A stretch of DNA of 64,000 bases, taken from positions 15,093,500 through 15,157,499 of the forward strand of contig OZ024867.1 of assembly GCA_964017155.1 (NCBI GenBank), written 5' to 3'. The position numbers and the translations under genes were made by a program. Below the pieces are notes generated by a model. That model ran no database searches and was not told where the DNA came from. It was given only the letters and a program-made list of their open reading frames with translations. This DNA comes from Oasisia sp. SBJ-2009 (lineage: Eukaryota; Annelida; Polychaeta; Sabellida; Siboglinidae). The number at the start of each line of letters is the position of its first letter. The stretch's first letter is position 1. Shown here piece after piece: positions 1 to 12,128 of the stretch.

Positions 1-315
1 AGACATGGTGTGTAAGACCTGGTGTGTAAGACATGGTGTGTAAGACCTGGTGTGTAAGACATGGTGTGTAAGACTTGGTGTGTAAGACATGGTGTGTAAG
101 ACTTGGTGTGTAAGAAATGGTGTGTAAGACTTGGTGTGTAAGATATGGTGTGTAATACTTGGTGTGAAAGACTTGGTGTGTAAGACTTGATGTGTAAGAC
201 TTGGTGTGTAAGACTTGGTGTGTAAGACATGGTGTGTAATACTTGATGTGTAAGACTTGATGTGTAAGACTTGATGTGTAAGACTTGGTGTGTAAGACTT
301 GATGTGTAAGACTTG

Positions 316-466
316 GTGTGAAACACTTGATGTGTAAGACTTGATGTGTAAGACTTGATGTGTAAGACTTGGTGAGTAAGACTTGGTGTGTAAGACTTGG
401 TGTGTAAGACATGGTGTGTTGTACTTGATGTGTAAGATTTGATGTGTAAGACAGGGTGTGAAAGAC
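316..466. repeat. Representative level-2 cassette (GTGAAACAC ... ACAGGGTG)
   Basis: This is the first instance of a characteristic run of variant units: GTGAAACAC, three TTGATG units, GGTGAGTAAG, two ACTTGG units, an ACATGG unit, a GTTATAC-type unit (here GTTGTAC), GATTTGATG, then ACAGGGTGTGAAAG. The run recurs roughly seventy times by eye. Examples of its GGTGAG element lie near 2709, 3491, 3857, 6096, 8208, 10056, 13203, 18301, 24098, 30682, 36232, 40193, 44871, 50694, 54652, 58131 and 63028. Spacing is irregular, from about 340 to over 2,000 bp, so it is a recurring module rather than a fixed-period higher-order repeat. Its GTTATAC or GTATTATAC unit is the main source of minus-strand stops, because TTA reads as TAA in reverse. 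Confidence 0.85.
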
Positions 467-2050
467 ATGGTGTGTAAGACTTGGTGTGTAAGACATGGTG
501 TGTAAGACTTGGTGTGTAAGACATGGTGTGTAATACTTGATGTGTAAGACTTGATGTGTACGACATGGTGTGTAAGCCCTGGTGAGTAAGACATGGTGTG
601 TAAGACCTGGTGTGTAAGACATGGTGTGTAAGACTTGGTGTGACAGACTTGATGTGTAAGACTTGATGTGTACGACTTGGTGTGTAAAACTTGGTGTGTA
701 AGACATGGTGTGTAAGACTTGGTGTGTAAGACTTGGTGTGAAAGACTTGATGTGTAAGTCTTGATGTGTAAGACTTGATGTGTAAGACTTGGTGTGTAAG
801 ACTTGATGTGTAAGACTTGGTGTGAAAGACTTGATGTGTAAGACTTGATGTGTAAGACTTGATGTGTAAGACTTGGTGTGTAAGACTTGGTGTGTAAGAC
901 TTGGTGTGTAAGACATGGTGTGTAAGACTTGGTGTATAAGATATGGTGTGTAAGACATGGTGTGTAAGACTTGGTGTGTAAGACATGGTGTGTAAGACTT
1001 GGTGTGTAAGACATGGTGTGTAAGACATGGTGTGTAAGACTTGGTGTGTAAGACATGGTGTGTAAGACTTGGTGTGTAAGACATGGTGTGTAATACTTGA
1101 TATGTAAGATTTGATGTGTAAGACATGGTGTGTAAGACATGGTGTGTAAGACTTGCTGTGTAAGACATGGTGTGTAAGACTTGGTGTGTAAGACATGGTG
1201 TGTAAGACTTGGTGTGTAAGACATGGTGTGTAAGACTTGGTGTGTAATACTTGATATGTAAGATTTGATGTGTAAGACATGGTGTGTAAGACATTGTAAG
1301 ACATGGTGTGTAAGACATGGTGTGTAAGACTTGGTGTGTAAGACATGGTGTGTAAGACTTGGTGTGTAAGACATGGTGTGTAAGACTTGGTGTGTAAGAC
1401 ATGGTGTGTAAGACATGGTGTATAAGACCTGGTGTGTAACACATGGTGTGTAAGACTTGGTGTGTAAGACATGTTGTGTTGGACATGGTGTATACGACAT
1501 GGTGTGTAAGACTTGGTGTGTAAAACTTGGTGTGTAAGACATGGTGTGTAAGACCTGGTGTGTAAGACATGGTGTGTACGATATGGTGTGTAAGACTTGG
1601 TGTGTAAGACTCGGTGTGTAAGACTTGGTGTGTAAGACATGGTGTGTAAGACTTGGTGTGAAAGACTTGGTGTGTAAGACATGGTGTGTAATACTTGATG
1701 TGTAAGACTTGATGTGTAAGACTTGATGTGTAAGACTTGATGTGTAAGACTTGATGTGTAAGACTTGATGTGTAAGACATGGTGTGTAAGACTTGGTGTG
1801 TAAGATATGGTGTGTAATACTTGATATGTAAGACTTGGTGTGTAAGACATGGTGCGTAAGACTTGGTGTGTAAGACATGGTGTGTAAGACATGGTGTGTA
1901 AGACTTGGTGTGTAACACATGGTGTGTAAGACTTGGTGTGTAAGACATGGTGTGTAGGACATGGTGTGTAGGACATGGTGTGTAAGACTTGGTGTGTAAA
2001 ACTTGGTGTGTAAGACATGGTGTGTATGACCTGGTGTGCAAGACATGGTG
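413..2050. repeat. Block L, copy 1
   Basis: Block L is recognised by an ordered set of rare variants: GTTGTACTTG, AGCCCTGGTGAG (here at 575), GTGACAG, AAGTCTTG, CTTGCTGTG (here at 1151-1160), ATGTTGTGTTGG, TACGATATGG, GGTGCGTAAG and GTGCAAGAC. Copy 1 carries them all in order. It has five more units between AGCCCTGG and CTTGCTG than copy 2, and contains the only 10-bp monomer of the window. It lies 18,602 bp left of copy 2. Confidence 0.85.
1287..1296. repeat. Truncated 10-bp monomer (register break)
   Basis: The unit reads TAAGACATTG and is followed directly by TAAGACATGG, so four bases are missing relative to TAAGACATGGTGTG. Unit starts are at position 13 modulo 14 to the left and 9 modulo 14 to the right. 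It is the only non-integral deletion I find in 64 kb and it occurs inside block L copy 1. Other L copies lack it, so it arose locally or is a sequencing error. Confidence 0.9.
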
Positions 2051-5000
2051 TGTAAGACCTGGTGTGTAAGACATGGTGTGTAAGACTTGGTGTGTAAGAC
2101 ATGGTGTGTAAGACTTGGTGTGTAAGACATGGTGTGTAAGACTTGGTGTGTAAGATATGGTGTGTAATACTTGATATGTAAGACTTGGTGTGTAAGACAT
2201 GGTGTGTAAGACTTGGTGTGTAAGACATGGTGTGTAAGACATGGTGTATAAGACCTGGTGTTTAACACATGGTGTGTAAGACTTGGTGTGTAAGACATGG
2301 TGTGTTGGACATGGTGTATACGACATGGTGTGTAAGACTTGGTGTGTAAAACTTGGTGTGTAAGACATGGTGTGTAAGACCTGGTGTGTAAGACATGGTG
2401 TGTACGACATGGTGTGTAAGACTTGGTGTGTAAGACTCGGTGTGTAAGATTTGGTGTGTAAGACATGGTGTGTAAGACTTGGTGTGAAAGACTTGGTGTG
2501 TAAGACTTGATGTGTAAGACTTGGTGTGTAAGACTTGGTGTGTAAGACACGGTGTGTAATACTTGATGTGTAAGACTTGATGTGTAAGACTTGATGTGTA
2601 AGACTTGATGTGTAAGACTTGGTGTGTAAGACTTGATGTGTAAGACTTGGTGTGAAACACTTGATGTGTAAGACTTGATGTGTAAGACTTGATGTGTAAG
2701 ACTTGGTGAGTAAGACTTGGTGTGTAAGACTTGGTATGTAAGACATGGTGTGTTATACTTGATGTGTAAGATTTGATGTGTAAGACAGGGTGTGAAAGAC
2801 ATGGTGTGTAAGACTTGGTGTGTAAGACATGGTGTGTAAGACTTGGTGTGTAACACATGGTGTGTAAGACTTGGTGTGTAAGACATGGTGTGTAGGACAT
2901 GGTGTGTAGGACATGGTGTGTAAGACTTGGTGTGTAAAACTTGGTGTGTAAGACATGGTGTGTAAGACCTGGTGTGTAAGACATGGTGTGTAAGACCTGG
3001 TGTGTAAGACATGGTGTATAAGACTTGGTGTGTAAGACATGGTGTGTAAGACTTGGTGTGTAAGACATGGTGTGTAAGACTTGGTGTGTAAGATATGGTG
3101 TGTAATACTTGATATGTAAGACTTGGTGTGAAAGACATGGTGTGTAAGACTTGGTGTGTAAGACATGGTGTGTAAGACATGGTGTATAAGACCTGGTGTG
3201 TAACACACGGTGTGTAAGACTTGGTGTGTAAGACATGGTGTGTTGGACATGGTGTATACGACATGGTGTGTAAGACTTGGTGTGTAAAACTTGGTGTGTA
3301 AGACATGGTGTGTAAGACCTGGTGTGTAAGACATGGTGTGTACGACATGGTGTGTAGGACTTGGTGTGTAAGACTCGGTGTGTAACACTTGGTGTGTAAG
3401 ACATGGTGTGTAAGACTTGATGTGTAAGACTTGGTGTGAAACACTTGATGTGTAAGACTTGATGTGTAAGACTTGATGTGTAAGACTTGGTGAGTAAGAC
3501 TTGGTGTGTAAGACTTGGTGTGTAAGACATGGTGTGTTATACTTGATGTGTAAGATTTGATGTGTAAGACAGGGTGTGAAAGACATGGTGTGTAAGACTT
3601 GGTGTGTAAGACATGGTGTGTAAGATTTGGTGTGTAAGACATGGTGTGTAATACTTGGTGTGTAAGACTTGATGTGTAAGACTTGGTGTTTAAGACTTGG
3701 TGTGTAAGACATGGTGTGTAATACTTGATGTGTAAGACTTGATGTGTAAGACTTGATGTGTAAGACTTGGTGTGTAAGACTTGATGTGTAAGACTTGGTG
3801 TGAAACACTTGATGTGTAAGACTTGATGTGTAAGACTTGATGTGTAAGACTTGGTGAGTAAGACTTGGTGTGTAAGACTTGGTGTGTAAGACATGGTGTG
3901 TTATACTTGATGTGTAAGATTTGATGTGTAAGACAGGGTGTGAAAGACATGGTGTGTAAGACTTGGTGTGTAAGACATGGTGTGTAAGACTTGGTGTGTA
4001 ACACATGGTGTGTAAGACTTGGTGTGTAAGACATGGTGTGTAGGACATGGTGTGTAGGACATGGTGTGTAAGACTTGGTGTGTAAAACTTGGTGTGTAAG
4101 ACATGGTGTGTAAGACCTGGTGTGTAAGACATGGTGTGTAAGACATGGTGTGTAAGACATGGTGTATAAGACTTGATGTGTAAGACTTGGTGAGTAAGAC
4201 TTGGTGTGTAAGACTTGGTGTGTAAGACATGGTGTATTATACTTGATGTGTAAGATTTGATGTGTAAGACAGGGTGTGAAAGACATGGTGTGTAAGACTT
4301 GGTGTGTAAGACATGGTGTGTAAGACTTGGTGTGTAAGACATGGTGTGTAAGACTTGGTGTGTAAGACATGGTGTGTAAGACATGGTGTGTAGGACATGG
4401 TGTGTAGGACATGGTGTGTAAGACTTGGTGTGTAAAACTTGGTGTGTAAGACATGGTGTGTATGACCTGGTGTGTAAGACTTGGTGTGTAAGACATGGTG
4501 TGTAACACTTGGTGTGTAAGACATGGTGTGTAAGACTTGGTGTGTAAGATATGGTGTGTAATACTTGATATGTAAGACTTGGTGTGTAAGACATGGTTTG
4601 TAAGACTTGGTGTGTAAGACATGGTGTGTAAGACTTGGTGTGTAAGACATGGTGTGTAAGACTTGGTGTGTAATACTTGATATGTAAGATTTGATGTGTA
4701 AGACATGGTGTGTAAGACATGGTGTGTAAGACTTGGTGTGTAAGACATGGTGTGTAAGACTTGGTGTGTAAGACATGGTGTGTAAGACTTGGTGTGTAAG
4801 ACATGGTGTGTAAGACATGGTGTATAAGACCTGGTGTGTAACACATGGTGTGTAAGACTTGGTGTGTAAGACATGTTGTGTTGGACATGGTGTATACGAC
4901 ATGGTGTGTAAGACTTGGTGTGTAAAACTTGGTGTGTAAGACATGGTGTGTAAGACCTGGTGTGTAAGACATGGTATGTACGATATGGTGTGTAAGACTT

Positions 5001-5380
5001 GGTGTGTAAGACTCGGTGTGTAAGACTTGGTGTGTAAGACATGGTGTGTAAGACTTGGTGTGAAAGACTTGGTGTGTAAGACATGGTGTGTAATACTTGA
5101 TGTGTAAGACTTGATGTGTAAGACTTGATGTGTAAGACTTGATGTGTAAGACTTGATGTGTAAGACTTGATGTGTAAGACATGGTGTGTAAGACTTGGTG
5201 TGTAAGATATGGTGTGTAATACTTGATATGTAAGACTTGGTGTGTAAGACATGGTGCGTAAGATTTGGTGTGTAAGACATGGTGTGTAAGACATGGTGTG
5301 TAAGACTTGGTGTGTAACACATGGTGTGTAAGACTTGGTGTGTAAGACATGGTGTGTAGGACATGGTGTGTAGGACATGG

Positions 5381-8300
5381 TGTGTAAGACTTGGTGTGTA
5401 AAACTTGGTGTGTAAGACATGGTGTGTATGACCTGGTGTGCAAGACATGGTGTGTAAGACCTGGTGTGTAAGACATGGTGTGTAAGACTTGGTGTGTAAG
5501 ACATGGTGTGTAAGACTTGGTGTGTAAGACATGGTGTGTAAGACTTGGTGTGTAAGATATGGTGTGTAATACTTGATATGTAAGACTTGGTGTGTAAGAC
5601 ATGGTGTGTAAGACTTGGTGTGTAAGACATGGTGTGTAAGACATGGTGTATAAGACCTGGTGTTTAACACATGGTGTGTAAGACTTGGTGTGTAAGACAT
5701 GGTGTGTTGGACATGGTGTATACGACATGGTGTGTAAGACTTGGTGTGTAAAACTTGGTGTGTAAGACATGGTGTGTAAGACCTGGTGTGTAAGACATGG
5801 TGTGTACGACATGGTGTGTAAGACTTGGTGTGTAAGACTCGGTGTGTAAGATTTGGTGTGTAAGACATGGTGTGTAAGACTTGGTGTGAAAGACTTGGTG
5901 TGTAAGACTTGATGTGTAAGACTTGGTGTGTAAGACTTGGTGTGTAAGACACGGTGTGTAATACTTGATGTGTAAGACTTGATGTGTAAGACTTGATGTG
6001 TAAGACTTGGTGTGTAAGACTTGATGTGTAAGACTTGGTGTGAAACACTTGATGTGTAAGACTTGATGTGTAAGACTTGATGTGTAAGACTTGGTGAGTA
6101 AGACTTGGTGTGTAAGACTTGGTGTGTAAGACATGGTGTGTTATACTTGATGTGTAAGATTTGATGTGTAAGACAGGGTGTGAAAGACATGGTGTGTAAG
6201 ACTTGGTGTGTAAGACATGGTGTGTAAGACTTGGTGTGTAAGACATGGTGTGTAATACTTGGTGTGTAAGACTTGATGTGTAAGACTTGGTGTTTAAGAC
6301 TTGGTGTGTAAGACATGGTGTGTAATACTTGATGTGTAAGACTTGATGTGTAAGACTTGATGTGTAAGACTTGGTGTGTAAGACTTGATGTGTAAGACTT
6401 GGTGTGAAACACTTGATGTGTAAGACTTGATGTGTAAGACTTGATGTGTAAGACTTGGTGAGTAAGACTTGGTGTGTAAGACTTGGTGTGTAAGACATGG
6501 TGTGTTATACTTGATGTGTAAGATTTGATGTGTAAGACAGGGTGTGAAAGACATGGTGTGTAAGACTTGGTGTGTAAGACATGGTGTGTAAGACTTGGTG
6601 TGTAACACATGGTGTGTAAGACTTGGTGTGTAAGACATGGTGTGTAGGACATGGTGTGTAGGACATGGTGTGTAAGACTTGGTGTGTAAAACTTGGTGTG
6701 TAAGACATGGTGTGTAAGACCTGGTGTGTAAGACATGGTGTGTAAGACCTGGTGTGTAAGACATGGTGTATAAGACTTGGTGTGTAAGACATGGTGTGTA
6801 AGACTTGGTGTGTAAGACATGGTGTTTAAGACTTGGTGTGTAAGATATGGTGTGTAATACTTGATATGTAAGACTTGGTGTGTAAGACATGGTGTGTAAG
6901 ACTTGGTGTGTAAGACATGGTGTGTAAGACATGGTGTATAAGACCTGGTGTGTAACACATGGTGTGTAAGACTTGGTGTGTAAGACATGGTGTGTTGGAC
7001 ATGGTGTATACGACATGGTGTGTAAGACTTGGTGTGTAAAACTTGGTGTGTAAGACATGGTGTGTAAGACCTGGTGTGTAAGACATGGTGTGTACGACAT
7101 GGTGTGTAGGACTTGGTGTGTAAGACTCGGTGTGTAACACTTGGTGTGTAAGACATGGTGTGTAAGACTTGATGTGTAAGACTTGGTGTGAAACACTTGA
7201 TGTGTAAGACTTGATGTGTAAGACTTGATGTGTAAGACTTGGTGAGTAAGACTTGGTGTGTAAGACTTGGTGTGTAAGACATGGTGTGTTATACTTGATG
7301 TGTAAGATTTGATGTGTAAGACAGGGTGTGAAAGACATGGTGTGTAAGACTTGGTGTGTAAGACATGGTGTGTAAGACTTGGTGTGTAAGACATGGTGTG
7401 TAATACTTGGTGTGTAAGACTTGATGTGTAAGACTTGGTGTTTAAGACTTGGTGTGTAAGACATGGTGTGTAATACTTGATGTGTAAGACTTGATGTGTA
7501 AGACTTGATGTGTAAGACTTGGTGTGTAAGACTTGATGTGTAAGACTTGGTGTGAAACACTTGATGTGTAAGACTTGATGTGTAAGACTTGATGTGTAAG
7601 ACTTGGTGAGTAAGACTTGGTGTGTAAGACTTGGTGTGTAAGACATGGTGTGTTATACTTGATGTGTAAGATTTGATGTGTAAGACAGGGTGTGAAAGAC
7701 ATGGTGTGTAAGACTTGGTGTGTAAGACATGGTGTGTAAGACTTGGTGTGTAACACATGGTGTGTAAGACTTGGTGTGTAAGACATGGTGTGTAAGACTT
7801 GGTGTGTAACACATGGTGTGTAAGACTTGGTGTGTAAGACATGGTGTGTAGGACATGGTGTGTAGGACATGGTGTGTAAGACTTGGTGTGTAAAACTTGG
7901 TGTGTAAGACATGGTGTGTAAGACCTGGTGTGTAAGACATGGTGTGTAAGACCTGGTGTGTAAGACATGGTGTATAAGACTTGGTGTGTAAGACATGGTG
8001 TGTAAGACTTGGTGTGTAAGACATGGTGTGTAAGACTTGGTGTGTAAGATATGGTGTGTAATACTTGATATGTAAGACTTGGTGTGTAAGACATGGTGTG
8101 TAAGACTTGGTGTGTAAGACATGGTGTGTAAGACATGGTGTGTAAGACTTGGTGTGAAACACTTGATGTGTAAGACTTGATGTGTAAGACTTGATGTGTA
8201 AGACTTGGTGAGTAAGACTTGGTGTGTAAGACTTGGTGTGTAAGACATGGTGTGTTATACTTGATGTGTAAGATTTGATGTGTAAGACAGGGTGTGAAAG

Positions 8301-11296
8301 ACATGGTGTGTAAGACTTGGTGTGTAAGACATGGTGTGTAAGACTTGGTGTGTAAGACATGGTGTGTAAGACTTGGTGTGTAAGACATGGTGTGTAACAC
8401 TTGGTGTGTAAGACATGGTGTGTAAGACTTGGTGTGTAAGATATGGTGTGTTATACTTGATATGTAAGACTTGGTGTGTAAGACATGGTGTGTAAGACTT
8501 GGTGTGTAAGACATGGTGTGTAAGACATGGTGTGTATGACCTGGTGTGTAAGACATGGTGTGTAAGACCTGGTGTGTAAGACATGGTGTATAAGACTTGG
8601 TGTGTAAGACATGGTGTGTAAGACTTGGTGTGTAAGACATGGTGTGTAAGACTTGGTGTGTAAGATATGGTGTGTAATACTTGATATGTAAGACTTGGTG
8701 TGTAAGACATGGTGTGTAAGACTTGGTGTGTAAGACATGGTGTGTAAGACTTGGTGTGTAAGATATGGTGTGTAATACTTGATATGTAAGACTTGGTGTG
8801 TAAGACATGGTGTGTAAGACTTGATGTGTAAGACTTGGTGTGAAACACTTGATGTGTAAGACTTGATGTGTAAGACTTGATGTGTAAGACTTGGTGAGTA
8901 AGACTTGGTGTGTAAGACTTGGTGTGTAAGACATGGTGTATTATACTTGATGTGTAAGATTTGATGTGTAAGACAGGGTGTGAAAGACATGGTGTGTAAG
9001 ACTTGGTGTGTAAGACATGGTGTGTAAGACTTGGTGTGTAAGACATGGTGTGTAAGACTTGGTGTGTAAGACATGGTGTGTAAGACATGGTGTGTAGGAC
9101 ATGGTGTGTAGGACATGGTGTGTAAGACTTGGTGTGTAAAACTTGGTGTGTAAGACATGGTGTGTATGACCTGGTGTGTAAGACATGGTGTGTAAGACCT
9201 GGTGTGTAAGACATGGTGTGTAAGACTTGGTGTGTAAGACATGGTGTGTAACACTTGGTGTGTAAGACATGGTGTGTAAGACTTGGTGTGTAAGATATGG
9301 TGTGTAATACTTGATATGTAAGACTTGGTGTGTAAGACATGGTGTGTAAGACTTGGTGTGTAAGACATGGTGTGTAAGACATGGTGTGTATGACCTGGTG
9401 TGTAAGACATGGTGTGTAAGACCTGGTGTGTAAGACATGGTGTGTCAGACTTGGTGTGTAAGACATGGTGTGTAACACTTGGTGTGTAAGACATGGTGTG
9501 TAAGACTTGGTGTGTAAGATATGGTGTGTAATACTTGATATGTAAGACTTGGTGTGTAAGACATGGTGTGTAAGACTTGGTGTGTAAGACATGGTGTGTA
9601 AGACATGGTGTATAAGACCTGGTGTTTAACACATGGTGTGTAAGACTTGGTGTGTAAGACATGGTGTGTTGGACATGGTGTATACGACATGGTGTGTAAG
9701 ACTTAGTTTGTAAAACTTGGTGTGTAAGACATGGTGTGTAAGACCTGGTGTGTAAGACATGGTGTGTACGACATGGTGTGTAAGACTTGGTGTGTAAGAC
9801 TCGGTGTGTAAGATTTGGTGTGTAAGACATGGTGTGTAAGACTTGGTGTGAAAGACTTGGTGTGTAAGACTTGATGTGTAAGACTTGGTGTGTAAGACTT
9901 GGTGTGTAAGACACGGTGTGTAATACTTGATGTGTAAGACTTGATGTGTAAGAATTGATGTGTAAGACTAGGTGTGTAAGACTTGATGTGTAAGACTTGG
10001 TGTGAAACACTTGATGTGTAAGACTTGATGTGTAAGACTTGATGTGTAAGACTTGGTGAGTAAGACTTGGTGTGTAAGACTTGGTGTGTAAGACATGGTG
10101 TGTTATACTTGATGTGTAAGATTTGATGTGTAAGACTAGGTGTGAAAGACATGGTGTGTAAGACTTGGTGTGTAAGACATGGTGTGTAAGACTTGGTGTG
10201 TAAGACATGGTGTGTAAGACTTGGTGTGTAAGACATGGTGTGTAAGACATGGTGTGTAAGACTTGGTGTATAACACATGGTGTGTAAGACTTGGTGTGTA
10301 AGACATGGTGTGTAATACTTGATATGTAAGATTTGATGTGTAAGACATGGTGTGTAAGACTTGGTGTGTAAGACATGGTGTGTAAGACTTGGTGTGTAAG
10401 ACATGGTGTGTAAGACTTGGTGTGTAAGACATGGTGTGTAAGACTTGGTGTGAAAGACTTGGTGTGTAAGACTTGATGTGTAAGAGTTGGTGTGTAAGAC
10501 TTGGTGTGTAAGACATGGTGTGTAATACTTGATGTGTAAGACTTGATGTGTAAGACTTGATATGTAAGACTTGGTGTGTAAGACTTGATGTGTAAGACTT
10601 GGTGTGAAACACTTGATGTGTAAGACTTGATGTGTAAGACTTGATGTGTAAGATTTGGTGAGTAAGACTTGGTGTGTAAGACTTGGTGTGTAAGACATGG
10701 TGTGTTATACTTGATGTGTAAGATTTGATGTGTAAGACAGGGTGTGAAAGACATGGTGTGTAAGACTTGGTGTGTAAGACATGGTGTGTAAGACTTGGTG
10801 TGTAAGACATGGTGTGTAAGACTTGGTGTGTAAGACATGGTGTGTAAGACATGGTGTGTAAGACTTGGTGTGTAACACATGGTGTGTAAGACTTGGTGTG
10901 TAAGACATGGTGTGTAGGACATGGTGTGTAGGACATGGTGTGTAAGACTTGGTGTGTAAAACTTGGTGTGTAAGACATGGTGTGTAAGACCTGGTGTGTA
11001 AGACATGGTGTGTAAGACCTGGTGTGTAAGACATGGTGTGTAAGACTTGGTGTGTAAGACATGGTGTGTAAGACTTGGTGTGTAAGACATGGTGTGTAAG
11101 ACTTGGTGTGTAAGATATAGTGTGTAATACTTGATATGTAAGACTTGGTGTGTAAGACATGGTGTGTAAGACTTGGTGTGTAAGACATGGTGTGTAAGAC
11201 ATGGTGTGTTGGACATGGTATATACGACATGGTGTGTAAGACTTGGTGTGTAAAACTTGGTGTGTAAGACATGGTGTGTAAGACCTGGTGTGTAAG
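5381..11296. repeat. First member of the 6.7-kb duplication
   Basis: The variant-unit pattern matches 12129-18002 at an offset of 6,748 bp up to about 14.16 kb in the partner and 6,706 bp beyond it, a step of exactly 42 bp (three units). Matching anchors include TAAAAC at 5399 and 12147, and AGACTTAGTTTG near 9700 and 16406. Divergence starts at about 11297, where this copy has TAAGACCTGG and the partner at 18003 has TACGACATGG. The left limit is uncertain because the variant patterns at 4.55-5.38 kb and 11.30-12.13 kb do not align simply. Confidence 0.8.
9445..10698. repeat. Block K, copy 1
   Basis: Block K is marked on its left by GTGTCAGAC, whose TCA is a minus-strand stop, then by TGTTGGACATGG, GTATACGAC, ACTTAGTTTGTAAAAC, GACTCGG, GACACGG, GAATTGATG, GACTAGG and GAGTTGG in fixed order. 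This copy holds all of them. Copies start near 9445, 16151, 25293, 30072, 32835 and 39583, with modified relatives at 47325 and 50741. Spacings of 6706, 9142, 4779, 2763 and 6748 bp record the duplication history. Confidence 0.85.
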
Positions 11297-12128
11297 ACAT
11301 GGTGTGTAAGACCTGGTGTGTAAGACATGGTGTATAAGACTTGGTGTGTAAGACATGGTGTGTAAGACTTGGTGTGTAAGACATGGTGTGTAAGACTTGG
11401 TGTGTAAGATATGGTGTGTAATACTTGATATGTAAGACTTGGTGTGTAAGACATGGTGTGTAAGACTTGGTGTGTAAGACATGGTGTGTAAGACATGGTG
11501 TATAAGACCTGGTGTGTAACACATGGTGTGTAAGACTTGGTGTGTAAGACATGGTGTGTTGGACATGGTGTATACGACATGGTGTGTAAGACTTGGTGTG
11601 TAAAACTTGGTGTGTAAGACATGGTGTGTAAGACCTGGTGTGTAAGACATGGTGTGTAAGACTTGGTGTGTAAGATATGGTGTGTAATACTTGATATGTA
11701 AGACTTGGTGTGTAAGACATGGTGTGTAAGACTTGGTGTGTAAGACATGGTGTGTAAGACATGGTGTATAAGACCTGGTGTTTAACACATGGTGTGTAAG
11801 ACATGGTGTGTTGGACATGGTATATACGACATGGTGTGTAAGACTTGGTGTGTAAAACTTGGTGTGTAAGACATGGTGTGTAAGACCTGGTGTGTAAGAC
11901 ATGGTGTGTAAGACCTGGTGTGTAAGACATGGTGTATAAGACTTGGTGTGTAAGACATGGTGTGTAAGACTTGGTGTGTAAGACATGGTGTGTAAGACTT
12001 GGTGTGTAAGATATGGTGTGTAATACTTGATATGTAAGACTTGGTGTGTAAGACATGGTGTGTAAGACTTGGTGTGTAAGACATGGTGTGTAAGACATGG
12101 TGTATAAGACCTGGTGTGTAACACATGG

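Larger units (their letters stand above)
1..2262 (-). other. Array stretch with no minus-strand stop in any frame; not a gene
   Basis: I see no TTA, CTA or TCA on the plus strand from base 1 until the GTTTAAC variant at about 2260-2266. All three minus-strand frames are therefore open across 2.26 kb and run off the left edge. They encode the same T/H/S-rich 14-residue repeat. This follows from the stop-free monomer and the absence here of GTTATAC-type variant units, which end open frames elsewhere. There is no sign of a gene: no codon bias separate from the repeat, no unique domain and no boundary signals. Confidence 0.85.

Noticed and set aside
11215..11230. TATA-like sequence (GGTATATACGAC, also near 17932, 34608, 35213, 41358, 53690)
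   Set aside because: It is a one-base variant of the common GGTGTATACGAC unit, copied with the surrounding block; no gene or start signal lies downstream on either strand.
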